Shown here: positions 23,001 to 33,872 of the stretch, piece by piece
Layout: each line of letters opens with the position of its first letter
How positions within the stretch are numbered: the stretch's first letter is position 1
Source: Melanocharis versteri
Taxonomy: Eukaryota > Chordata > Aves > Passeriformes > Melanocharitidae
NCBI GenBank assembly: GCA_013397845.1
Contig: VZTG01004282.1
Location: 779,299-843,298, forward strand
Reading direction: 5' to 3'
Length of the DNA: 64,000 nt
Translations under genes and position numbers: made by a program
The notes under the pieces: model-generated
Seen by the model: only the letters and a program-made list of their open reading frames with translations
The model's database searches: none
Told to the model about the DNA's origin: nothing

Positions 23001-25000
23001 GTACTTCTACTAATGTGCTTTTCTGAACAGAGCAGCCACACTTGCTGCCTCACTAACCCCAAGAAGGAGATGCAATTGTACTGCAGGCAAACATAGAGAA
23101 GCTGGACAAAAGGGACTCAACCATGGAAAATATTAAACGAAACTTGTGGCTAGAATACAGATGAGCAAAGCCTAAAACTGTTGAAGTATTTAAGATCAAT
23201 GATAGTATTTAAAAATCTATCAAAGGCAGGCATAACCACTGGGCAGTGAGTTAGCAATACTCAAAACTTTTATTTATCAAGTTTGTCAAGAAGTATGTGC
23301 TAAACCATTTATAAAGCCAGCTGCATGCATCATTTGAGTTATGTAGATAATGCTGATTTCTAATATATTTTATCTTATATATATAATCTAGTTGCTTATT
23401 TGTATTTCAATGTTACATTTTTTTTTTTTAATTCCAGCTGCTAACATCTCAATGACTGCATCACAATATCCTCTGACCTGCATCTGTGTGCTCAAGGAGT
23501 TAGTGTGGGACTGTGTAAATACCCACAAACCTACTCCCTATCTGTTTGTCTTTGTGGGAAACCAGATGCACAAGAGGATGCCTCACAATCTTCCAGGAGT
23601 GCAAATGTGCATCCTACCTAATCGGGCTTTGCCAAGGACATCACACCCCCTCACCAGTTTCTTGGAGGGCTTTGAAATGTCAGGTGGATGATCCCAGTTG
23701 TAAAGGCACCATTGGCACTGACATTGCTATGTCCTCACACAGCTGGGTTTTCTAGGCCGTGCTCAGTGCATTTACGCATTCAGGAGGTAGGTACAACACC
23801 TCAGGTGAGTGAAAAAGCATCACACTCAGAGTCACAGTCATCATGAAACTCCTTCATTTCTATTTCTCAGACTCAGTGATACCTTCATAAAAACTGTAAT
23901 TAATTTGCAATTAAAAGATCTGTTTCTTGCTCCCAGTTCAGTGTATGCTTGGCCAGAAAATTAATTTCTTTTCTTTTGAGACTTATTAGACCACAGACCC
24001 ATCAAGACCAAGAGAAAAGGGGATCCAGTCTGTCTCCTTTTGCTCAGAGAGGATGGTTTATCCAACTGCATTCAGCTATACCTGGGTAGTCTCTCTGAAA
24101 GCAATGGGTGGCACAGATGTCACTGTGAGTCCAATTTGACCTGTAAAACCTTAAATTCTGGTGATAATGTGCAACAAGGAAAGAAGCCAGCTGGAGCTGG
24201 AAGCAGTGGCAATTAGAAATAAACATCTTTGCACCAGCAAAATAAACACATTTGATGTGAGAAATCAGTGAGAGACAAACATTGAAGCCCCTGATGTTAC
24301 CCTGACAGTCCTCTTTTCAAGGGAGAATTATACTTTTTTAAAAAAACTGCTTACAGATTTTCTTGCATGGGAATAATGCAAGTTCAAAACCAAAGGGTTT
24401 GATATAACCCATGCACAGGCACAGCTGGAAGACAGAGATCAGGATGAACTGAACAGCAGAGCCTGTATGACAGAGGGGAGAAAAGTGGTGAAAGATTTCA
24501 GTTTTAGTCAGAATAGAGTTTGGCAAAAATTCTCTTTCAATTCTGTTCAATCGTATGCTTGAGTAAGTTATTCACCCAGGCCAGTAACATCTGTTCAGGA
24601 AAGGGGCCAACTCTAAAATGTGTTTTTTCATCCACAAAACAAAGCGTAATCTAAGCTATAAATATACATGTTTTTACTATGCTGGATAAAGTAACTCATG
24701 AAGAAAAAAAAATTCTTTAGTTTAGGACTTTTTTGTTTCTAGGGACATTACTCATCTGATCCTGGATCCTTTACATATTCAGGAGGCTCACTGCTTTCAG
24801 CAGGATCCTTAGGACTGCAGAGAGTTTTCTCAGACTCAGGGGTGTTCTTGCCCCTTATGAGATCAGAACCTCCCAGGTCCACTCTCCACTGGCACATTTT
24901 CCACATCGTGCCTGTAAGAGCCATTTAGTCTTTCTGACACATCACCACAGACAAAAAACCACTCCAAAAGCCCCATTGTCATGTGAAACTAGTGACAAAC
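20097..25000. other. non-coding stretch with an X-box, no gene
   Basis: No gene is seen. Apart from the RFX-type motif at 20,325, the stretch holds only short chance frames (longest 99 codons, plus, 23,392-23,691), a T12 run at 23,418-23,429 and an AT-rich patch near 23,360-23,400. Confidence 0.6.
20325..20338. promoter_or_regulatory. RFX X-box motif
   Basis: GTTGCCACAGCAAC fits GTNRCC-N2-RGYAAC at every defined position, the same pattern as the motif at 5,582. No CCAAT box is visible within 40 bp. Whether it is bound cannot be judged from sequence alone. Confidence 0.35.
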
Positions 25001-28000
25001 TTCAAAATAATTCAAAATAAACAGAAAATAAGACGTTTTCCACTTTGGATTTTTTTTTTGAGATGCCTGATGAGGTCAGTATATTTTAATGAGACACTTT
25101 CAAGCAGACACGTACACACACAAAACAAATACTACAGTGCCTCTAGAAAAACCACTTTAAATTGATAGATGAGTGTCGGCCTTGAAGAACCTGGCCATGC
25201 AGTGGCTTGATAGCACAGAAAGCAAGCAATCTGCAAGTGCAAGTCTGTTTCTTTTGGCAGCAGAAGAACTTGCTAATGGATTCATCATTTTCTGTTCAGC
25301 AGGAGCGTCAAACAAAAAAAACATTTAGGGCTCTATTCATCTGAGTTTCCGGGTCTACCCTTGCCAGCCGTGGAGGCTCTGTGGCTTTGTGCTCCAGAGC
25401 TCAGTTCTGACTCATGTTTCCCAAGTTTGGAACTGAAGGCCCCACAAGACCTGGAAATCGTTGTGTCAGTCCTTGTCCTCCCTTCAGTGCCTCTGCCTGC
25501 GCTGCTGCAGCGCTTTGAGGTCCTGCTGACCCCACCATCAGTGTGGCCACTGACCATCTTTACCTGGTTTCCTCATCCTCTAACACGTTCTTAGATGGCA
25601 GCTGACTGATGGCAGCAGATCCTGGAGCTGATCAGCCATGAAGAGCCACAGAAATGCACCCACTGGTTCAGAAGAAAACCACTAGAAAATTAATTGCAGT
25701 GAGAATGAGGGAACTGGAAGTGCATTGAAGGAGGAGACCTCCAGCAAGCAGGAAACGGCACCAGAGAAAAAGGAAGAGAAAAAAGCCTTATTTAAAAGAT
25801 ATTTGGATTCCTAGGGAAAGGCTTATTAGTGCAGAGGCTGTTAAATATGTTTGCACATTACCGTTCATCTTGCAGGAACCAGGGAAAACACCGATACCAA
25901 TAAACAGATCATGCACTTGGGACACTTCATCCACTTCAAGGCAAGAAGCACCTTTGCCTTCTGCCTTTTCAAAAACATCTGAAAATAAACAATGTGAAAC
26001 TACAATAGCTTGTCTTTACTATTTACTTTTTGCAGGGCACTCACATGGTGTCTAATGTGCTTCAGATGAGTATTTTCTTTTTAATACCTTGGAATCAGCA
26101 AGATGGGAATTTTTCTGATGGAAGGATGGAATAAAGAGAAAGGGTCTTACTGGAAATCATTTCACCATTTACTAGCAAAATACTTTACTGTACAACAGCA
26201 ATAGTTCATGGCAGGGGCTAAAATTACAGCATTACGCTGAAATATGTCATTAGGGTTGGCTTGTTGCTGTCATTTTTTCCTTTAAAAAACTGACTCTCTG
26301 CAGAACAATTTATAAGAGATTTCAGACACCCAAAATATTACTTTAACTCTACAGAATCATATTTTAGATGTCTTGTTTCACTGATAGTTTCAACAAGGAA
26401 TGCACAGAATGATCAAACCACATATAAGTAGCAGCAATTATTGGTACATTTGAGATGAGCACAGCGTGAAGGATAAGTCTAAAGAAAGATTAAGACCCAA
26501 ATACTAAGGGAGGAAAAAAAAAGAAAAGATTGAGCAAAAAGGCCTGAAAAGCAGGAAAGGACTAGCTGTCTGCAGGAAGCTTGTATTCTTGTGAGAGTGC
26601 GAGTGACCCAGTGTTGGCTGGAATGTTATCTCTATGTGATCTACAGAATTTTTCTCTTAACTGTGGCAACTGAAGAGAAGTGAATTAAAGTCTTAAAGAG
26701 AAAAAAATCAATAAAGACAAAAAAAAAAAAAAGGAAAACATGACAGAAGAGCCTTTCAATGGCTATATAAAATGCTTCTCAAATGATCATGGGGAGAACC
26801 CCCAAATTTCTGTGCTTGCAACAGAAATACCTTGCAAAAAAACCAACAACCCAAACACAAAAATGAGGATCTTTTTCCTTTTGTTTTAAACTATATTTGT
26901 CAGTGAGTTTCTCTATTGCATCACTAGGGCTGACTCATTAGGTCACAGTAGGCTTTTCACTGACGCTTCTAGCCCCCAAAGTAAACTTCTGCTTGTTCTT
27001 CCTTTGCGATCTTGAGTTTTAACCCAATTTATCTGTTGGAATAGACAATATTTAGCTGGAAACTCCAGTGAAAAAGTCCAAAGGATAATATCTGTCTCCT
27101 TGCGGCCTTGTCAAGCCATAAAGGTCAGTGGAAAGGTTTACTCCAACCACCCTTTCCTGCGTTCGGTTTTATCTTTAATAGAGAAGTCCTGCTCTCTGTG
27201 CATCTGAGAGTCACCCTTTAATAAACCTTTGTAGGTTCCTTTGGTTTGAGCTGCACTGAGCCCTGCTGTTCAGGCTCTTGCTATAAATCTGTAGCCCCTA
27301 AATAGAGCACCTCTCTTCTGAGCGACAAAGCTTTGTATACCTGCTGTCTGCAGCCAGCTGGAGTATTTCCCTTTTCCCTCCAGACTTGTCTTAACCTTTT
27401 CCCCACCAGCTGCATGAAATGCGATATATCTTTCATTACAATGTTAATATTAGGTTTTTTTCTTAATCAGTAGGAATTTGCCATTTGTATTCTGCTGGGT
27501 GATCAAGGTCCTTTTGCAAACTCAAGGCGTATGAAGAAAACGTAGAAGGTCTTAGGTTCACCACAGCAGTTACTACCATAGTAAACAAAATAAACAGACC
27601 AGGATGTCCACGTGTTCCCAGCTTCCATCCCTGCTTGTAAGTTCAGGAAAGGCAAACCTTCCTAAAACTGATCATTTTTTAAGCCCTCAACTGAAAAATC
27701 AAAGATTACTGCAATAGAGTATACAGCTATAAAAATAACCTTCCGCTTCCTTCTGTCTGCCAAAACACCATGGAAGACCAAGAAGTCCAAGTCCAAGAGG
27801 ACAACTAACTTTAGAAAAGGTAAACACACCCATGAGCGTTTGAGAATGGCTGCCAAAACAAGAGCATCCTTTCTTAAATTCTAGGGAACAGACTTTCAAC
27901 TATTTTTCAGCGTTGAAAATATAAGCTACCCAAAAACATAAGACCTGGAACCACCTCTACTTGTCATTGAGAGGAAACAGAAAAAGAAGAAAGTGTCTTA

Positions 28001-28274
28001 GGAGCTTTAACAGAAGAAAGGCTTTGTTTTTAAACAGAGAAAAAGAATAAATTATGTTGCTTCTCAGCAATAGTCTACCACCCACCACTGTATCTGTTCA
28101 TGAGGAACTTTTTTATAAAATAAGCAGATTTACAACAAGGTCCAGGTATCAATGGAGTAATTCCTGTCTATTTGATAACACCAGAATAGCACCACAGATC
28201 CACAAGGCCTGCTTGTGCCTACAGGTAATTACCTCATCACCCAGCCTCTGTGCTGGGATTTACCTCCCTTCTGT
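25001..28274. other. non-coding stretch, no gene seen
   Basis: A GC-richer patch at 25,333-25,600 has opposed frames of 74 and 77 codons with no known domain. An A14 run is at 26,719-26,732. The stretch 26,900-27,400 has mixed composition with MEF2-like (CTAAATAGAG) and homeodomain-type words and could be conserved, but I cannot show it. Confidence 0.55.
26719..26732 (+). repeat. poly(A) run of 14
   Basis: A14 following AATAAAGAC. The AATAAA hexamer just upstream recalls a processed retrocopy tail, but no retrocopied sequence is recognised before it. Confidence 0.85.
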
Positions 28275-28375
28275 GCCCATTTCTAACACAGGTGAAGTGA
28301 CTTTCCACTTACTGCCCAAGGTCATACATCTGGTAAATGATTCTAGGATAGAATATGGCTCTCGGTGCCACTCAA
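28275..28375 (-). repeat. MIR-type SINE fragment (antisense)
   Basis: The plus strand reads GGTGAAGTGACTT, a 9-base insertion, then TGCCCAAGGTCATACATCTGG and TAAATGATTCTAGGATAGAATATGGCTCTC (read in segments). This parallels the reverse complement of the MIR core (AAGTGACTTGCCCAAGGTC-ACACAGCTAGTAAGTGG-CAGAGC-GGGATT). The core segment gives the best match. The element overlaps a 125-codon open frame (28,054-28,431), which argues that the frame is not a gene. Confidence 0.55.
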
Positions 28376-31300
28376 TAACCCCTTGGAGTGTGATAATAGA
28401 AATTTGCCCAAACAAAAAGAGAAATGTATGAGCAAGAGGTAGAAATGAGAAAGCTGGTTTTAAAAAAAAGGCGGTGTTACTCATGTGGCTTTTCAAAACC
28501 AACTGTTTAAATACACAAATACTGCTGTTCAAATTTCATCACTCTACAGAGTTCAAGGGTCAAAAGCAGGCCAAATATGAATCACAGGTCCCTATGTTTT
28601 ATCAGATGCCTGCATTACTGGGTGCTGAAAAATATTGGGTGTTGGTTTTTTTCTTAATTCTTTCTCCTGCAATCTCTAGCACATCAGTATCATAAATTGA
28701 GACAACTGTCATTTTAAAATATGAGGGAAAGAAACATTTATTTGTATATTATAAATAGGTGGATTATTTAATAGTTCTATCCACATTCTTTTAAGGTTTG
28801 GCTTGGAAATAGAGATAAATTCCCTAAATGCAGCCAGGGCTTACATCTAATGTACATCCACATTGCTCATTGGTAAATCTCATCTATTTTCCAAAACTGA
28901 GGTTAAGATATCTGAAGGTCACTAAAAAAAGGGATAATTATTGTTAGGACTTGATTGTTCCTTGGACCTCAACTGCAGGTGCAGTATTTAATTTCATGAA
29001 TTACCAAAGTAAAGGTAAGCAGAAATTCTTTTTTCATTAATCCAACAATCTTACTGACGTGCAGCCTCTAAAGAAAAACACTAAGATTTTATAGTGTTGT
29101 GAATAAAGACAGGAAGTCTAAAAGATGTTTAGTGAAAAAATTGAAGCTGTTTTCATTAGTATTTGCCATTTCCTGCAGGTGGGAATGCTGCCAGCACCTG
29201 GTGCGGGAAGCAAAGGTCTAAAAGTAGAGGAGAAGACATTGTGAGGGCAAACTGTGCCAACAGGTGCAGGGTGTTCCTTGGAGCTGGGTGCTGGGAATAG
29301 GACAACAGACAACTGATGGATGCACCGGGTAGATGGAGGCAATGTCTTAATTACCTGCTTTGTTTCAGACATTGGGAATTTTAGTTCAGTGGGAAAAATA
29401 AGTGTTAATTAGACTAGTTACCATAATGGCACGCCTAATGGCCGATGGCAGCACCTTACCCTGGCAGAGTCTGTCACACAACCAAGCTGAAGGCTTTGTG
29501 GGATTGCTGACAAGATCTTGCTCATCCCAAATGCTCTGTTGAACACTTAAGGAATGAGGCCCCCCCAGGTCAAAACCAAGTCAAATGAGACATGTGGAGC
29601 ATGTCTGGTACAAAGATTTCTCTGGTACTCACACATCTGCTGTGTGACAGCTAGCAAAGGAGTACAAGTTATTGCTGGTAGAGAACAGGTTTGCCATATG
29701 TAACATTTGAACAAGTTAGGCAGGTTTTAACACGGTCATTTCATATGTCATGACAACTTAAGAGCAAAACAGTCACCACAGCAAGTGTTACATCAGATGT
29801 GAGGCGGCTGCTGGGTACTGGGCATGGAAGAGTTGTCACATGAAACACAGCTACTACTGATCTGGTAGTCAGGGATAAGGCTAAGCTGGTATCATGTCAT
29901 AAATAAATAAAAATGTCAAGATTTTTAAGCCAGCTATGTTTTTTCATAGTGAAAAATTAAAATTCTGTTTGAGAGCATATATTTTGCATTTATCAGGTAC
30001 AAGGGAAGTCAGAAGGCTTCTCAAGACACTTTGATTTTGAGATAGCTTCCCAGTGCAAACACTGCCATGAATGAGCCTAAGTTCAAAACAGAGATTGATA
30101 TATTTACTAGTTTTCCATTTAAAACTAGGAATTTCCCACTAAAAAGCAATTTGATTTTTTTTTTCTATGACAATTTTTTCTTTCTAGTTTTCACAGTGGA
30201 ACGCAGCAGCTGGCTGCTCTCTTTGGTGGTGCTCAGAGCAGCCCAGTAAATCCCTGTGAGCTGAGGGAGAGGTCTGTCACCCAGTCAGGAGTACAGAAAC
30301 CGAGAAATACCAGTTGCTCAAGAAGGAGTGAGAGCAGTCCTGAAGTTCCAGCTCTGCCCCGGGATGTCAGAACTGGGAGCTGGCCACTGGGAGCCACACC
30401 AGTTTGCACTGGGTCTTGGTCTGGTTTGACAAGTATGTCATTGGAACTAGGACTTCTCCATTTTTTTAACAAATAGGAATGTTCTGATCAAACAGTATCC
30501 TATTAAAATATTCCTTCCCATCTCCAAGAAGGGCTCTATGAAACTTTGAAGAGATTTTGGGGTGGTGAGAGAATGGGAGGATGAGTGAGAAGATGTGAGG
30601 AGCACTTCAGGACAGGGGAAAGCTAGAAAAATGAAAGTATGGGAAGGGAGGGAAAGAAAACCTTTTGAGACATGAGAAGATAGTAGGGAAGCTACACTCG
30701 GGGAAAGAATTTGCCAGCAGAGGTAGCAGTAATCAGGGAGGGAAGGTTTTTTCTCTTTTCTTACGCAGTGCTTTGACTCCTGACTGCTCCATCTAGCATT
30801 TGAGGCCTGCAGCACGATGGCTTTGCATTTGCTGTGTGCAGAAGGAGTGAAAGATCCCGTTGCAGGGGGATTGCCAGAGCGAAACTGAATTTACAGTCCG
30901 TAGCATCTCCTATAGTCAAGCCCAAACCGAACGTCTCCTCTTAAGGGTTGAATTTAGCTGGGAGCTCAAGAGCAGGACCCACATCACAACCCTAGCACTG
31001 GTTCTCTATCTCCCATCAGCATCCTCAGGGCATCTTTCCAGTGAATTACACTTTCTAGATCCCATCTCCCAGCCAGAAGCAGGAATACAACTTCAATTAA
31101 AAGAAGAGTGATGCCTTCTCGCAAGATATGCTGACTCAATGACAGTCTCCTTCTGTCCTCTGGCAGGGGAAATAACACCAGCTGCAAAAGAAAGAACTAA
31201 TAGAGATAAATGACTGGAGTCACACGCAGCCTTCTCAGTTGTCTTTTGAATGGTGGGACGTGAACATAAGCACTGCACCCTCAATTGGCCGAGCTGGAGC

Positions 31301-31915
31301 TGGAGCCTGGCCCTGCCCTGCCTGCACGGAGCCCTGCAGGAGCACAGCAAGGTGGACACAGCCCTCTAAGTAGCCCAGCCATTCAACATTAGTGAAGCCC
31401 TTGGTTTCTAAACACTGAGCTGCACCGAATTTGAATGCTCCACTGATGACTGAATTGGTTAGGAATACAACTGAACAGCAGGCTGAATACCCAGCGAGGT
31501 ATTGTGGGTAATTAGAGATTAATTACAATCCCATAGTTTGTATCATGGTTCAGGGTCAGCACGGGGTCAGTGCACATGGCAAACTTAGAGAGCTGTGGCT
31601 GGATGGATGACGCCAGCTCGGAGTGGCTCAGCAAAGTGAAGCGTATAGAAATGAGGAGCCAGCGAGGCTGGGGAGTGGACTCACAGCCAGGGCACTGGCG
31701 ACAGCAGTGACACTGAGTTGTGGGACCTGCAGGCACTGAGAAAATGTTAACAAGCAGCAGAGAGAATACAGCTGCACTAACTATCCAACTGCAACCCTGA
31801 CTTTTCCAATTAACCTTTTCCAGGCTTTCTAAGATTTGGGAAATCTGGGGCACTGTCCTGTTGTCAAAGAAAACTCTTAAAGAAAGAAAAGTAGTGAGGA
31901 AAACGGCCAAAAAGG
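28376..31915. other. non-coding stretch with a purine-rich tract
   Basis: No gene is seen. The plus strand is purine-rich at 30,545-30,760, with GGGAAGGGAGGG at 30,641-30,652, and this bias explains the 122-codon minus-strand frame at 30,447-30,815. Frames at 31,093-31,359 and 31,512-31,910 (minus) match nothing known. Confidence 0.6.
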
Positions 31916-31934
31916 AAAAAAAAAAAAAAAAAAA
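31916..31934 (+). repeat. poly(A) run of 19
   Basis: Uninterrupted A19 followed by GAAAAGGG. No retroposed sequence is recognisable just upstream, so I treat it as a simple homopolymer and not as the tail of an insertion. Confidence 0.85.
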
Positions 31935-31959
31935 GAAAAGGGAAAAGAACTTCTGCTAT

Positions 31960-32310
31960 TTAATATGGCTATTAAATTTTTATTTAAGGTTAAATCCAGA
32001 AAAATGTTTTGTCAGGCTGCAATGAGCTTTTCGGTAGATGGCATTCATAGGAAGTGTGGAATATATGCCTGCAGTTCAAAGCCCATTTATCATTAAAACC
32101 CTTTCCCTCCCATTGCCAAGAACAATTTGTCATATTTTTATCAACAATCAAGATATGCAAATAGCCTAAGACAGCTGAAAAGGCAAATTCATAACCCCAA
32201 TATGCAAAATAGACAAATGATAATGTAGTAAGTGGAAGATACAGAACAGAAGCGTTCGGTGGAGAGAGGAATAAATCAATATAAAACTCCCAAGTGGTCA
32301 TTTTTGGCAG
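31960..32310. promoter_or_regulatory. candidate regulatory element with two octamer-type motifs
   Basis: ATGCAAAT at 32,155-32,162 is a perfect octamer (POU-factor) motif, and ATGCAAAA at 32,202-32,209 is a near match 47 bp away. SOX-like ACAAT words occur upstream at about 32,120-32,150 (AACAATTTG, CAACAATCAAG). SOX/POU combinations are typical of developmental and neural enhancers. The 103-codon minus-strand frame across the same DNA has no known domain. Conservation is inferred, not shown. Confidence 0.35.
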
Positions 32311-33835
32311 TTAATTATTTGCAGGAAGTTTTCCTCTTTTAAATAAACCAATTTTTTTTTTTTTTTAAAGATCGTTAAACTAAAAAGCGAGCTTGTGGCA
32401 TTCAGAGGAGGGTGAAGAGGAGACTGGTTCTTGCAAGGGACAGCTGGTATGTAGAGGATATACCCGTCCTCTTGTGTGCCCCCAGCCGTATCCGCAGGTG
32501 GCCCCTGCCGCTGGGCCTTGCTGAATGAGGATCTGTGTAAATTCCCAAACATATGAACATCAGTTCCTTTCTGTACAACAAGGGAGTATTTTCCCTTCTG
32601 CCTGGATTTGATTTCCAGAGGCATCTGTGCGTTTGCCCAATTCCTGCCCAGTGCTAGGAAGCATTTCAAATTATTCTTCTTAATTTCAAGGGTGGCAGTA
32701 ATATTTATGCTGTTTCAGTAATAGATAAAAACATTCTTTTTCAGCTCTGGTTCTCTCAATATGGGGTTCTTTAGAAGTGCAAAGTTCGTGATTGCAGTGA
32801 CAAAATAATACTGGGGTTTTGTTCATAATTTCCATCTGTACGTATCAGAGCTTTTAATACAAAAGCAGGTCTCTGGAATTACCTCTCTTGGCAAATGAAA
32901 ACAGGGGAGAAATGGAGTGAATTGACCTCAGCAATGCAAGAGGCAGGAGCAGAGATGAAATCATTACCAGTCTTGACTCCTGAACCAACATCCTTGCACC
33001 AAACCCCAAGGATAACAATCCATAAAAGCATCATCATTTTTACCTTCCAATGTGCTCAGGGTTACCTTAGAGGTTCTTCTTCAAATATCTAAGTCAGAGA
33101 AATGAGCCTATAAAACTCCCTGACTCCTGGGTGGGGAGAGGTGGGAATGGCCAGAGCAGCTGACTGCAGGAGCACGAATGTAGAAGAAGAGAGAATAAAG
33201 AGCAGCTCGCCTGCCCAGAGGGCTGGGAAGCCTGAACCTCCCAAGGGAGAGGGTGGCCAGCTGGAGGTAGCAGCACGGCTATTGCAGAAGGAGAAATGTT
33301 CAAATGCAGTAGTTTGAAGACCAGAAGTGGCAGTGATCGCAGCCAGTCCAGCCCTTTCCCACTTGCTCGAGTCAGCTGTCCCCTGAGCATGCAGAGATCT
33401 CCCTTTTCAAGTCCAAACAGTGTTTTCTGCAGTCTGTACTCTGCACAAATGCTACACAGTTTACACAAAGGGATTTCACGCCATAAAATAAGTAGTCTTT
33501 GAATTTTTCAGCTAAAAATACCAGTCCACCCTTTCAGTTGTATCAGATGAACATCACAGCTATTCTGTTTGTTATATTTATGAGGCTTTCTCTTACACTT
33601 TCCCTAATAACAGGTGATTTTGTGTTCTTTCATCCCAGGGTTACCGAGTCCCACAGAGCCATTACAGTGCAAAATCAAAGAGCTTCTGTGTTTAACATTC
33701 TAAAAATGAATTAAAAGTATACTAAGCGCAATCTGAAATGCTTCCTGTAAAAATACCTCTCTTCCACTAGTGTATAAATATGCTTGGACGTGTAAACATC
33801 TTACCCATGGCTCTGGGGGTTGGGGGATTTCCTGA
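32311..33835. other. non-coding stretch, no gene seen
   Basis: A T15 run is at 32,352-32,366. Minus-strand frames of 123 codons (32,298-32,669) and 124 codons (33,094-33,468) have no recognisable domain; the second is opposed by a plus frame. Nothing else is recognised. Confidence 0.6.
32352..32366 (+). repeat. poly(T) run of 15
   Basis: T15, directly right of the octamer-containing patch. Simple homopolymer. Confidence 0.85.
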
Positions 33836-33872
33836 CACTAAGCACTAACGCTGAGTGCATTAGTGCTTAGTG
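33836..33872. repeat. perfect 13-bp inverted repeat (hairpin)
   Basis: CACTAAGCACTAA at 33,836-33,848 and TTAGTGCTTAGTG at 33,860-33,872 are exact reverse complements, with an 11-base loop (CGCTGAGTGCA). Part of the loop can also pair with GCACT of the left arm, giving an alternative fold. The stem is too short for a usual microRNA precursor. It may be a remnant of a palindromic transposon, a dyad binding site or a chance palindrome, though 13 perfect pairs at this spacing is notable. Confidence 0.7.

Noticed and set aside
26700..26732. Processed retrocopy tail (AATAAA followed by A14)
   Set aside because: No upstream sequence resembling a known transcript and no target-site duplication could be seen.
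32298..32669. 123-codon minus-strand frame beside the octamer patch
   Set aside because: It includes the T15 homopolymer as a lysine run and has no recognisable domain.
33836..33872. MicroRNA precursor
   Set aside because: A 13-bp stem is well short of the roughly 30-bp stem of usual precursors, and flanking arms do not extend it.
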